Source: Alphaproteobacteria bacterium UBA6187 (lineage in GTDB: Bacteria; Pseudomonadota; Alphaproteobacteria; Rickettsiales; UBA6187). Taken from it: a stretch of 10,650 nt of DNA. Under the pieces are notes generated by a model. It made no database searches. It was given only the letters and a program-made list of their open reading frames with translations, and was not told the origin of the DNA. Within the stretch, counting starts at the first letter, position 1. Every line of letters starts with the position of its first letter. The DNA lies in the NCBI GenBank assembly GCA_002422795.1, contig DITJ01000027.1, positions 1-10,650 of the forward strand, given 5' to 3'. Shown one piece after another: positions 1 to 6,820 of the stretch. The position numbers and the translations under genes were made by a program.

Positions 1-1
1 C

Positions 2-841
2 GGCCGCACCCATTTGCAGGATGCTACCCCGCTTACTTTGGGGCAGGAATTTTCCGGCTATGTAACACAAATTGCTTATGGTATTGAGCGCATTAAAAAC
101 ACCCTGCCAAGGCTTTACCAGTTAGCGCAAGGCGGAACTGCGGTTGGCACTGGCATTAACACAAAAAAGGGTTTTGATGTTAAATTTGCCGCTGTAACCG
201 CTGAATTAACCGGCTTACCATTCGTTACTGCGCCAAATAAATTTGAGGCACTTGCCGCGCATGATGCTATTGTTGAAGCCAGCGGCGCGCTAAACGTTAT
301 CGCTGTAAGCCTTATGAAAATTGCCAACGATATAAGGCTGCTTGGCTCTGGCCCAAGATGCGGCTTTGGTGAACTAATGCTGCCTGAAAACGAACCTGGT
401 TCATCTATCATGCCAGGCAAGGTTAACCCTACCCAGTGCGAGGCTGTTACGATGCTTTGCACACAAGTTATGGGCAATAACGCCACTATAACAATCGCAG
501 GTTCAAACGGACATTTCGAGCTGAATGTATTTAAACCGGTAATGATTTATAACTTATTGCAATCAATCCGCCTTATAGCCGATGGCTGCCGTAGCTTTAC
601 TGATAATTGTGTAGATGGCATAAAGGCTGATGTGCGCCGCATTACCGAGCTACGTGATAAGTCACTTATGCTTGTAACTTCATTAAATCCGCATATCGGC
701 TATGATAATGCTGCAAAAATTGCGAAGAAAGCCCATAACGAAGGAACAACCTTGAAAGAAGCCGCAATTGCGCTTAATCTACTAACTGAAGAGCAGTTTG
801 ATAAATGGGTGCGCCCGGAAGATATGATAGAACCGAAATAG
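2..841 (+). CDS. fumC: Class II fumarate hydratase FumC, 5'-truncated by the window edge
   Basis: Class II (iron-independent) fumarase, a cytosolic homotetramer that interconverts fumarate and L-malate in the TCA cycle. The frame is open from base 2 and gives 279 residues, against about 465 for the full family, so roughly the first 40% lies outside the window. The first visible residues, GRTHLQDATPLTLGQEFSGY, are the family's conserved block with the catalytic Thr-His pair; a TTG at 14 falls inside this block and is not the real start. The superfamily signature GSSIMPGKVNP is encoded at 398-430 and supplies the mobile serine loop of the active site. The C-terminal subdomain is complete and ends at TAG 839-841. 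Aspartase and argininosuccinate lyase share the signature, but the flanking sequence fits fumarase best. The downstream neighbour is lptF on the same strand, with no obvious functional link. Confidence 0.96.
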   Translation, partial: GRTHLQDATPLTLGQEFSGYVTQIAYGIERIKNTLPRLYQLAQGGTAVGTGINTKKGFDVKFAAVTAELTGLPFVTAPNKFEALAAHDAIVEASGALNVIAVSLMKIANDIRLLGSGPRCGFGELMLPENEPGSSIMPGKVNPTQCEAVTMLCTQVMGNNATITIAGSNGHFELNVFKPVMIYNLLQSIRLIADGCRSFTDNCVDGIKADVRRITELRDKSLMLVTSLNPHIGYDNAAKIAKKAHNEGTTLKEAAIALNLLTEEQFDKWVRPEDMIEPK

Positions 842-926
842 TTTGTAGTTTGTAGTTGGTGGTTTGTAGTTAAGGATACTCTTGCAACGATACAACCACA
901 AACCACAAACCACAAACCACGAACCA
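841..926. repeat. Inverted arrays of a 7-bp repeat between fumC and lptF
   Basis: The left array reads GTTTGTA, GTTTGTA, GTTGGTG, GTTTGTA (841-868). The right array reads ACAACCA, then CAAACCA three times, then CGAACCA (892-926). The right array is an approximate reverse complement of the left, so a transcript could fold into a long imperfect hairpin with a roughly 23-nt loop. The left array begins on the last base of the fumC stop codon and the right one ends 3 bases before the lptF ATG, where no Shine-Dalgarno sequence is visible. It could be a repeat element or an untranslated-region structure affecting lptF. Confidence 0.7.
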
Positions 927-929
927 ATT

Positions 930-2051
930 ATGCATATATACAAACGTTACATAGCGATGAGCCTGTTAATGCCGGTGGTAGTGATTGCACTAACCCTCAC
1001 CAGTATTATATGGCTTTCGCAGTCTTTGCGGTTTATCGATTTTATCGTGAATAAGGGGCTGGATGTCTCCACATTCATTTATCTTTCAGTATTGCTGATA
1101 CCATCACTACTTATAGTTATACTGCCGGTTTCATTATTTGTTTCAGTTCTGCATGTTTATAATAAATTCACCGCTGAAAGTGAGCTTCTGGTATTGCAAA
1201 GTGCTGGTGTAAGCCGCTTTGGGCTTGCAAGCCCGGCGCTGTTTGTTGCATCTGGTGTTATGATAATAAGTTATTTAATATCTTTTTATGTATTGCCAGC
1301 ATCATACCGTGAATTTAAGGATATGCAGGATTTCATCCGTAATAACTATGCGGCCGTATTGCTCCAGGATGGAGTTTTCAGTACACCAGTGGAACGATTC
1401 ACCGTTTATATAGAATCAAAGGAAAATAACGGCACCCTCCATGGAATACTGGTACATGATGCTAGAACCCCTGAACGCCCAATAACCTACATGGCGCAGG
1501 AAGGTAGTTTTATCCAGACCCCCGAAGGAACGCGTGTTCAGCTCCTAAATGGAAACAGGCAGGAAATAGACAGAAAAAATGGCAATCTTTCCCTGGTTTA
1601 TTTCGATAGCTGGCCACTTGATTTAAGTATTTATACCACCGTAAATGATAAAAGATTCAGGGTGGCGGAGGAAAGATATATATCTGAGCTGCTATTCCCC
1701 CAGGAACTTGACCAGAAGGTAAATAACAGGCTGATTGCGGAAGGGCACCACCGTATAGCATGGCCTTTTTTTGCTATAACATTAACATTAGTAGGCGTTT
1801 CAATATTATTCTCAGGCCAGCTTAACAGACGCGGGCAGTGGAAAAGAATACTTCTTGCATCCGCTTGCGTTATATTACTTGTTATAATGGATTTGGGAAT
1901 TAAAAATATTGTATCTACAAATCCTCTATTGGCATTCTTAATATATGCAAATACTATATTACCAGCAATGTTCAGTGCCTATATACTTATAACTAACAAG
2001 AATATAAACGGCATAGATTTATACAAGGTAAAGAAGTTTTTCAGGTTTTAG
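930..2051 (+). CDS. lptF: LPS export ABC transporter permease LptF
   Basis: One of the two inner-membrane subunits of the LptB2FG transporter, which extracts lipopolysaccharide from the inner membrane and passes it to the Lpt bridge. The 373-residue protein has the family layout: transmembrane segments near residues 11-31, 49-75 and 98-122, a periplasmic beta-rich domain at about 125-255, then segments near 277-294, 304-323 and 332-353. The block around residues 78-95 (NKFTAESELLVLQSAGVS) is the cytoplasmic coupling region typical of LptF/LptG. I chose the ATG at 930, which gives the usual N-terminus MHIYKRYI; an upstream in-frame TTG at 882 would translate the heptad repeats and is unlikely. 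No clear ribosome binding site is visible. It is assigned LptF rather than LptG from its order before the second permease and its sequence character. lptG follows after 260 bp of repeat-filled sequence. Confidence 0.92.
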   Translation: MHIYKRYIAMSLLMPVVVIALTLTSIIWLSQSLRFIDFIVNKGLDVSTFIYLSVLLIPSLLIVILPVSLFVSVLHVYNKFTAESELLVLQSAGVSRFGLASPALFVASGVMIISYLISFYVLPASYREFKDMQDFIRNNYAAVLLQDGVFSTPVERFTVYIESKENNGTLHGILVHDARTPERPITYMAQEGSFIQTPEGTRVQLLNGNRQEIDRKNGNLSLVYFDSWPLDLSIYTTVNDKRFRVAEERYISELLFPQELDQKVNNRLIAEGHHRIAWPFFAITLTLVGVSILFSGQLNRRGQWKRILLASACVILLVIMDLGIKNIVSTNPLLAFLIYANTILPAMFSAYILITNKNINGIDLYKVKKFFRF

Positions 2052-2052
2052 G

Positions 2053-2140
2053 GTCATTCCAGAAGCTAGTAAGGCTTCTCCCCAAACAGGCTACTTCAGC
2101 CGCTTTGGGGAGTTAGCCGAATTGCTATCTGGAATCCAGG
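2053..2140. repeat. Palindromic element, first unit, lptF-lptG intergenic
   Basis: A nested stem-loop. The outer arms are TTCCAGA (2057-2063) and TCTGGAA (2128-2134), the middle arms CTCCCCAAA (2078-2086) and TTTGGGGAG (2104-2112), and an inner hairpin is GGCT (2089-2092) with AGCC (2098-2101). Its right end, 2125-2141, is a perfect 17-bp inverted repeat of 2193-2209, the left end of the second unit. It starts 2 bases after the lptF stop, so it may also act as a transcription or mRNA-stability structure, although no T-run follows the first stem directly. Confidence 0.75.
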
Positions 2141-2192
2141 TCTTTTTAAAATAAGATTATAACGCATAAAGGTTTATATACTTTTAAGTGTA

Positions 2193-2268
2193 ACCTGGAT
2201 TCCAGATAGTTAGAAAACCTAGGATTTGCGAAGATGCAAATCCAATGTTTTCTAACTTCTGGAATTAC
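2193..2268. repeat. Palindromic element, second unit (opposite orientation)
   Basis: An almost fully paired hairpin: TTCCAGA (2200-2206) with TCTGGAA (2258-2264), AGTTAGAAAAC (2208-2218) with GTTTTCTAACT (2247-2257), and GGATTTGC (2222-2229) with GCAAATCC (2236-2243). It shares its terminal motif with the first unit at 2053-2140, but the internal stem differs. This suggests a repeat family with conserved ends and a variable centre, or two related families. It lies about 45 bp before lptG. Confidence 0.78.
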
Positions 2269-2311
2269 ATCACTAAAAATTTCTATAAAATTAAAATAAA
2301 AAAGAATCCCC

Positions 2312-3409
2312 ATGATAATCCCGGTTACACTTTCAGTTTATATAGGTAAAAAATTTATATCAGGCACTGCATTAGTATTTGCCACATTAATGCTGATAAT
2401 TTTCCTGTTTGATTCAGTGGAGTTAATGCGCCGTGGTTTAGCACGCGAAGTTCCTATTGGCATCATTATAGAAATGAGTCTCTTGAAATTACCCAGTATG
2501 GCGCAGGAAATGCTGCCATTTGCAATATTGCTTGGAGGAATACTTTCATTTGCAAGGCTTACCGCCACATCTGAATTAGTAGTTACTCGTTCTGCCGGAG
2601 TTTCCGCATGGCAGTTCCTTATGCCGGCATTTTTAATCGCATTCGCCGCCGGATTTCTTATGATGACCGTGTTTAACCCGCTTTCAGCGATTATGCTTTC
2701 GAGGTTTGAACAGGTTGAAGCCAAATATTTCAAAGGCACCACCAGTATGCTTTCCGTATCTTCTACAGGTTTATGGCTAAGGCAAAAAAATGAAGATGGC
2801 ACTGGCAAAACCATTATTAACTCCTTACGTGTTTCCTATGAAACTATGGAATTATTTGATGTTACTATTTTCATGTTTGATAATACTAATAAATTTATCC
2901 AGAGAATTGATGCAAAATCAATGTTGCTGGATAAAGGTTATTGGAACATACAAAATGCTGTCCTTACTGTTCCAGGAAAACCCGCATCAGACACGATGAA
3001 TTATAAATTAAATACCACCCTTTCAAAAGACCAGATACAGGAAAGCTTTGCCTCCCCGGAAACTATGTCATTCTGGGAGTTGCCCGGCTTTATAAAAACC
3101 CTTAAAGCCGCAGGGTTCTCTGCGCTCAGGCACACGCTTCACTGGCACAGTGTTCTTTCAACACCGTTTTTGTTATGCTCAATGGTATTCTTTGCTGCAG
3201 CCTTTTCGCTGCGCCCACCAAGGCGTGGTAAAATAGGCATGATGATGAGCGGCGGTATACTTTCCGGCTTCCTGATATATTTTCTTTCCTATCTGGTATC
3301 TGCCATCGGCTTATCAGGAAGCATTCCTATTATAATGGCAGCATGGGCACCAGTTGGTATTAGTATCTTACTTGGTACAGCCCTTATGCTGCATCTAGAG
3401 GATGGTTAA
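2312..3409 (+). CDS. lptG: LPS export ABC transporter permease LptG
   Basis: Partner of LptF in the inner-membrane LptB2FG complex for lipopolysaccharide export. The 365-residue protein has predicted membrane segments near residues 14-33, 62-79, 101-121, 281-299, 311-330 and 338-360. These flank a periplasmic domain (about 125-270) that would contact LptC/LptA. The coupling-helix region LTATSELVVTRSAGVSAW (83-100) and the block TMSFWELPGFIKTLKAAG (251-268) are typical of the family. The ATG at 2312 gives a normal N-terminus; only a weak purine-rich stretch (AAAAAAGAA) precedes it. In many alphaproteobacteria lptF and lptG are adjacent and co-transcribed. Here 260 bp of palindromic repeats separate them, so lptG may be expressed partly on its own. 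The ATP-binding subunit LptB is not in the window. Confidence 0.93.
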   Translation: MIIPVTLSVYIGKKFISGTALVFATLMLIIFLFDSVELMRRGLAREVPIGIIIEMSLLKLPSMAQEMLPFAILLGGILSFARLTATSELVVTRSAGVSAWQFLMPAFLIAFAAGFLMMTVFNPLSAIMLSRFEQVEAKYFKGTTSMLSVSSTGLWLRQKNEDGTGKTIINSLRVSYETMELFDVTIFMFDNTNKFIQRIDAKSMLLDKGYWNIQNAVLTVPGKPASDTMNYKLNTTLSKDQIQESFASPETMSFWELPGFIKTLKAAGFSALRHTLHWHSVLSTPFLLCSMVFFAAAFSLRPPRRGKIGMMMSGGILSGFLIYFLSYLVSAIGLSGSIPIIMAAWAPVGISILLGTALMLHLEDG

Positions 3410-3486
3410 TATTACAATCAGTGTAACCTGTGATTATAAGATGCTGTTTTATCCACAGAAATATTGTTAATATTACATATTCAGCA

Positions 3487-3515
3487 TTGACTATATATAG
3501 TTAATAAATTAATAG
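3487..3515 (+). promoter_or_regulatory. Weak candidate promoter for the 438-residue gene
   Basis: TTGACT at 3487-3492 is a good -35 match. A 17-bp spacer leads to TAATAG (3510-3515), a poor -10 that overlaps the left arm of the 3509-3534 inverted repeat. An alternative -10, CATAAT (3522-3527), has no matching -35 at normal spacing. The region is very AT-rich, so chance matches are likely. Confidence 0.25.
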
Positions 3516-3534
3516 ACTTAACATAATCTATTAA
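3509..3534 (+). promoter_or_regulatory. Perfect 8-bp inverted repeat just before the Shine-Dalgarno site
   Basis: TTAATAGA (3509-3516) and TCTATTAA (3527-3534) are exact reverse complements with a 10-nt loop. GGAAG (3536-3540), a good ribosome binding site 6 nt before the ATG at 3547, follows directly. The position suits a repressor operator or a 5'-leader hairpin. Its AU-rich stem would be weak as RNA, so a protein-binding operator is the more likely role, if it has one. Confidence 0.4.
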
Positions 3535-3546
3535 TGGAAGCTAAAT

Positions 3547-4863
3547 ATGTCACATTCAAAATCAACAATCGAGCTTAGTGCTGACCATAAATCTACCAAA
3601 TATGCTGCTGCAATATCTAAAGCTTCTGAAAGAGTTAATGCCTTCCTTACAGAAGAAGCTAAATATGAGATTCTTAAAAAAATAGTGCCATATGGACCAT
3701 TTTTAGGGTTAGATAAAGATTTCCATATTGATTCTATTGCAGGAATGTTAAATCCAGAAAGTAATACTTATATTCTAAATTTAGGCCTTCAGGAATCCCA
3801 GTTCCATAAGCTTAAATGTGGAAATGATGGAAAAATATATAAAGGAATATATGGCGGCGGAATTGAGCTTTTTAGTACAAACGAAGAATTAAGCTATTCC
3901 AACACAAGAAAACCACGGATAGAGAAATATTTATGCGTATTATCTGCTAAAGGAGAAATTTTTACACATAATAATCCTGAAAAAGATCTAAGTAATAGAG
4001 CCCGGGGGAAAATCAGCCACGCTTCTTTTACTACAAGTGAAGATGGTAGCAAGCAGTGCCTTTTTGCTGGAATGATGAAAGTAAAAAACGGAAAAATAAC
4101 ATATATAGACCCGCTAAGTGGCCATTTCAAACCACATATGCGCCATTTATACAATGCAGTAGAAAAATTATCTAATGCCGGTCTGTTTGATACAGATGCC
4201 AAGATAGGAGTTGTTGATTATACGGTACATGATGCGTTTGCAGACTCACGTGATCAACCTCTTAAATTCTATAGCGTAACGGAGTTCCTGGAAGCACACA
4301 GGGAAGAAGCCTTATCTGATTGGCAAAGAGTTCATGGCAAACGAGCAGCTCAATATGGCCTGGATGCAGCCCAAACCGCAGAATATATTACCGCACAAAT
4401 GCAGCAGAACCGCGATATTACACTACCTATTTCTGATGTAACGCAATTTAGAATAGAGGCTTCTAATCAAGATAGTGTAAGTAACAGCTCATCATCAATA
4501 TTTTCTGATATCAGTAGTGAAAGCTTTGATTGGGGTTCTCCAATACAGACTAACAAGCGTGGCAGAATAGATAAATCTTCAAATTCATTAGATTGGGGTA
4601 GCCCTATAAAAATGGCACCAGACATTAGTAGCTCGGACTGCCTCATAAGCCATTCTTTTACCGAGATAAATGATGGCGAACCTTCTTTATCTACTGGAAA
4701 TAAGAGAAATTTTACTGAAGTAAGCACTCCGAAATCACCAGATAATGCAGGTATAGGTAGTTTTAGCTCGCGCTTTGCTGCAAGCACGCCACCATCATCA
4801 CGTGCTGAGAATATAACAAGAAAAAGGGAATATCAAAGTCCGGGAATTCCAAGCTTTGGGTAA
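3547..4863 (+). CDS. Unrecognised 438-residue protein, candidate secreted effector
   Basis: I cannot name this gene. The start is supported by GGAAG 6 nt upstream. Residues 1-310 look globular and have no signal peptide or membrane segment. A block at about 158-224 contains HASF (158-161), then an LFAGMMKVKNGKITYIDP stretch and SGHFKP (191-196). From memory, this resembles the HSSFLAGG...GxLxxI...SGHYxP block of plant IQM calmodulin-binding proteins and of some proteins of intracellular bacteria; that comparison is not verified. Residues 311-438 are Ser-rich and probably disordered. They hold a duplicated octapeptide, SFDWGSPI (326-333) and SLDWGSPI (347-354), six Ser/Thr-Pro sites (331, 352, 394, 397, 414, 431) and basic patches NKRGR and TRKRE. 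The layout, a globular domain plus a disordered, basic, phospho-site-like tail, fits a type IV-secreted effector. It is monocistronic, convergent with cobT, and has its own upstream inverted repeat. Confidence 0.85.
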   Translation: MSHSKSTIELSADHKSTKYAAAISKASERVNAFLTEEAKYEILKKIVPYGPFLGLDKDFHIDSIAGMLNPESNTYILNLGLQESQFHKLKCGNDGKIYKGIYGGGIELFSTNEELSYSNTRKPRIEKYLCVLSAKGEIFTHNNPEKDLSNRARGKISHASFTTSEDGSKQCLFAGMMKVKNGKITYIDPLSGHFKPHMRHLYNAVEKLSNAGLFDTDAKIGVVDYTVHDAFADSRDQPLKFYSVTEFLEAHREEALSDWQRVHGKRAAQYGLDAAQTAEYITAQMQQNRDITLPISDVTQFRIEASNQDSVSNSSSSIFSDISSESFDWGSPIQTNKRGRIDKSSNSLDWGSPIKMAPDISSSDCLISHSFTEINDGEPSLSTGNKRNFTEVSTPKSPDNAGIGSFSSRFAASTPPSSRAENITRKREYQSPGIPSFG

Positions 4864-4868
4864 TAATT

Positions 4869-6815
4869 TTAAGCCACAGAGAACATCTGTGCAAGCTCGC
4901 TAAACATAGTGTTACCCAGTTCTTCAACCTCGCGGATAGTAACCGCGTGGGAGTAGTAGCGGGTAACATCATGGCCTATGCCGATTGCTACTAATTCCAC
5001 ATTGGGTCGTGCTTCCAGCAACTGGATAACATCCCTTAAATGGTTATCAAGATAAGCCGGGGAGTTGGCGGAGATGGTGCTGTCATCAACAGGTGCGCCA
5101 TCAGATATTACCATTAATATCCGCCGTTTTTCAGGGCGCATCGCCAGGCGGTTATACGCCCAAAGCACGGCTTCGCCATCTATGTTCTCTTTAAGTATAC
5201 CCTCTTTTAACATCAGGCCAAGGTTGCGCCTTGCCCGTTTCCACGCCATATCGGCTGGTTTATATATTATATGGCGCAAATCGTTAAGCCTGCCGGGGTT
5301 TGTATAACCGCCATTTTCCTGCCATTTCTTGCGGGATTTTCCGCCTTTCCATTCGGCAGTGGTGAAGCCCAGTATTTCCACTTTTATCCCTACGCTCTCC
5401 AGAGTTTTTGCCAGGATTTCTGCGCTCATTGCCGCAACAGTAATCGGGCGCCCACGCATAGAGCCGGAATTATCCATCAGCAAAGTTACAACGGTATCTA
5501 TGTTGCGGGCTTCTTTTTCGCGCTTGTGGTATTCAAGATAGTTGGGGTTGGCGATTAATATCGGCAATCGCGCGGTATCTATAATGCCATCTTCAAGGTT
5601 ATGTTCCCAGTGGCGCCTTTGATAAGACGTAAGTTTGCGGATAAAATTATTAACCTGCCTGCGCGAGATACCCTTTAATTTAGCTAGTTTTAAATCCAGT
5701 TGGGCGCGCAAGTGGCGCAGTTCATCAATTTCACATAAATCCTCGGCCTTTATTATCTGGTCAAATTCATTTGTATATATTTTATAGGATAAATCTTCAT
5801 TGTTATCTTCCCATTCGTTGCGGGAATCAGCTGCCAGCTCTTCTTTTTGCACTGTAGTAGTTTGCTCTGATTTAGATGCATCCTGCTCACCACCTTTACT
5901 TTCTTTGCCATCCATTGCAACCGGCATGGCATCACCATCATCTTCGGGCGTGTTATCGGGTTTTTCCTGCTCTTGCTGCTCAGAATTATCTTCGTTAAAT
6001 TCTTCCTCTTCTTCGGGCTTTTCTTCCGAGCCTGACGATTGCAAATCTTCAAGCATTGCATTTATTTCACGCGCGAAGCCTTCCTGGTTGGATGCTAATT
6101 TATCGAGCCTTGCAATATGCTTTGCCGATTTGGCCTGGATTAAATATCCCCATTTTTGCATTAATCCTTCTGCTTCAGGCGGGGGCGCAAGCCCTGCTAT
6201 GCGCTGCCTTACCAGCATTGCTATTATTTCTGGCAGTGGAATTACCTCTCCCTCTGGGAGAGGTCGGATTTCTCCAACTTTTCCTTCAAAAGTTGGTAAG
6301 GAATCCGGGTGAGGGTTTTCATTTTTAGAATTAGTAAGCGACTCTCTCCCTACCCCTCTCCCAGTGGGAGAGGGAACTTCACAGCTTGTTTCCTGAGGGG
6401 ATAAAATCAAATCCAAAGATTTACTTTTAATAGCATTCACCACTTCTGCATTAATATTCCCAGCCATGCCAGGCATTGAATTAATACCAAGTGCCTGCAC
6501 GCGGGCGCGTTCTGCCGCGTTAAAGGTAAGTTTTGCCTCGCTACTTTCGGGAGTTAATTGCTTATGGAGTTTTGCATTATGATAGCGCATCCATAGGCCA
6601 GCACTATCCGCCATGCCGCGCGCAAGGCTTCTTTCCTGGCCTTGCATATTATTAAATCTGGAAGGTATGGTTAAGGATTTGCCGATTAATACAGATTCAG
6701 TATTATTTCCATCGCGCACGCTTAAAGTTGCTTCGCGCTGGCCTGAAATTGCCCGAAGCGCGGCAGATAGCGAATTTTCCTGTTTTTGTTTGCTGTTTTC
6801 TTTATCTTTGCCCAT
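4869..6815 (-). CDS. cobT: CobT-type VWA protein (cobaltochelatase subunit CobT family) with in-frame repeat insertion
   Basis: CobT forms an AAA+ motor with CobS that powers CobN in cobalt insertion during aerobic cobalamin synthesis. Homologues also occur where that pathway is absent, so the role here is open. The 648-residue protein has an N-terminal CobT region (about 1-255), an acidic, Gln/Glu-rich linker (about 260-345), a helical stretch (350-430) and a C-terminal von Willebrand A domain. The VWA domain carries the metal-site motif DNSGSM (448-453) and SDGAPVDDS (571-579). Residues about 145-193 (bases 6236-6382) are encoded by a palindromic repeat and match nothing expected of CobT; without them the length is about 600, normal for the family. 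The start ATG lies 5 bases after the rsmD stop, suggesting co-transcription. Its stop is 5 bases from the convergent 438-residue gene. cobS and the rest of the pathway are not in the window. Confidence 0.93.
   Translation of the reverse strand: MGKDKENSKQKQENSLSAALRAISGQREATLSVRDGNNTESVLIGKSLTIPSRFNNMQGQERSLARGMADSAGLWMRYHNAKLHKQLTPESSEAKLTFNAAERARVQALGINSMPGMAGNINAEVVNAIKSKSLDLILSPQETSCEVPSPTGRGVGRESLTNSKNENPHPDSLPTFEGKVGEIRPLPEGEVIPLPEIIAMLVRQRIAGLAPPPEAEGLMQKWGYLIQAKSAKHIARLDKLASNQEGFAREINAMLEDLQSSGSEEKPEEEEEFNEDNSEQQEQEKPDNTPEDDGDAMPVAMDGKESKGGEQDASKSEQTTTVQKEELAADSRNEWEDNNEDLSYKIYTNEFDQIIKAEDLCEIDELRHLRAQLDLKLAKLKGISRRQVNNFIRKLTSYQRRHWEHNLEDGIIDTARLPILIANPNYLEYHKREKEARNIDTVVTLLMDNSGSMRGRPITVAAMSAEILAKTLESVGIKVEILGFTTAEWKGGKSRKKWQENGGYTNPGRLNDLRHIIYKPADMAWKRARRNLGLMLKEGILKENIDGEAVLWAYNRLAMRPEKRRILMVISDGAPVDDSTISANSPAYLDNHLRDVIQLLEARPNVELVAIGIGHDVTRYYSHAVTIREVEELGNTMFSELAQMFSVA
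6236..6382. repeat. 147-bp palindromic element inserted in frame in cobT
   Basis: The 17-bp ends, 6236-6252 and 6366-6382, are inverted repeats with 14 of 17 matches. Each end carries a tight hairpin: ACCTCTCCC/GGGAGAGGT (6244-6264, loop TCT) and CCCTCTCCC/GGGAGAGGG (6354-6374, loop AGT). An internal hairpin pairs CCAACTTTT with AAAAGTTGG (6274-6296). The length is exactly 49 codons and the cobT frame stays open through it. Sequences of the type CCCTCTCCCANTGGGAGAGGG are a familiar dispersed-repeat motif in many bacterial genomes. The placement recalls the Rickettsia palindromic elements that insert within genes, although I cannot assign it to that family. Confidence 0.85.
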
Positions 6816-6820
6816 GAATC

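Noticed and set aside
841..926. Heptamer arrays considered as a CRISPR array
   Set aside because: Units are 7 bp, contiguous and without spacers; no cas genes are present.
882..929. Upstream TTG start for lptF
   Set aside because: It would add 16 residues translated from the CAAACCA heptad array. The ATG at 930 gives the normal LptF N-terminus.
2053..2140. Cloverleaf-like fold considered as a tRNA
   Set aside because: The stems are nested rather than arranged as D, anticodon and T arms. No T-loop GTTCNA motif or acceptor/CCA context is seen.
2338..2814. 158-residue frame on the minus strand
   Set aside because: Antisense shadow of lptG; no ribosome site or family resemblance.
3410..3440. 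Possible rho-independent terminator after lptG
   Set aside because: Only a 5-bp AATCA/TGATT stem with a long loop and no proper T-run; too weak to call.
3894..4202. Minus-strand frame inside the 438-residue gene
   Set aside because: Shadow of a gene with good start signals and protein-like composition; no independent support.
5800..6312. A 170-residue, very Ser-rich frame on the plus strand
   Set aside because: It is the antisense reading of the acidic linker of cobT; GAA/GAT-rich codons read as TTC/ATC/TCT on the other strand. The cobT protein match is strong.
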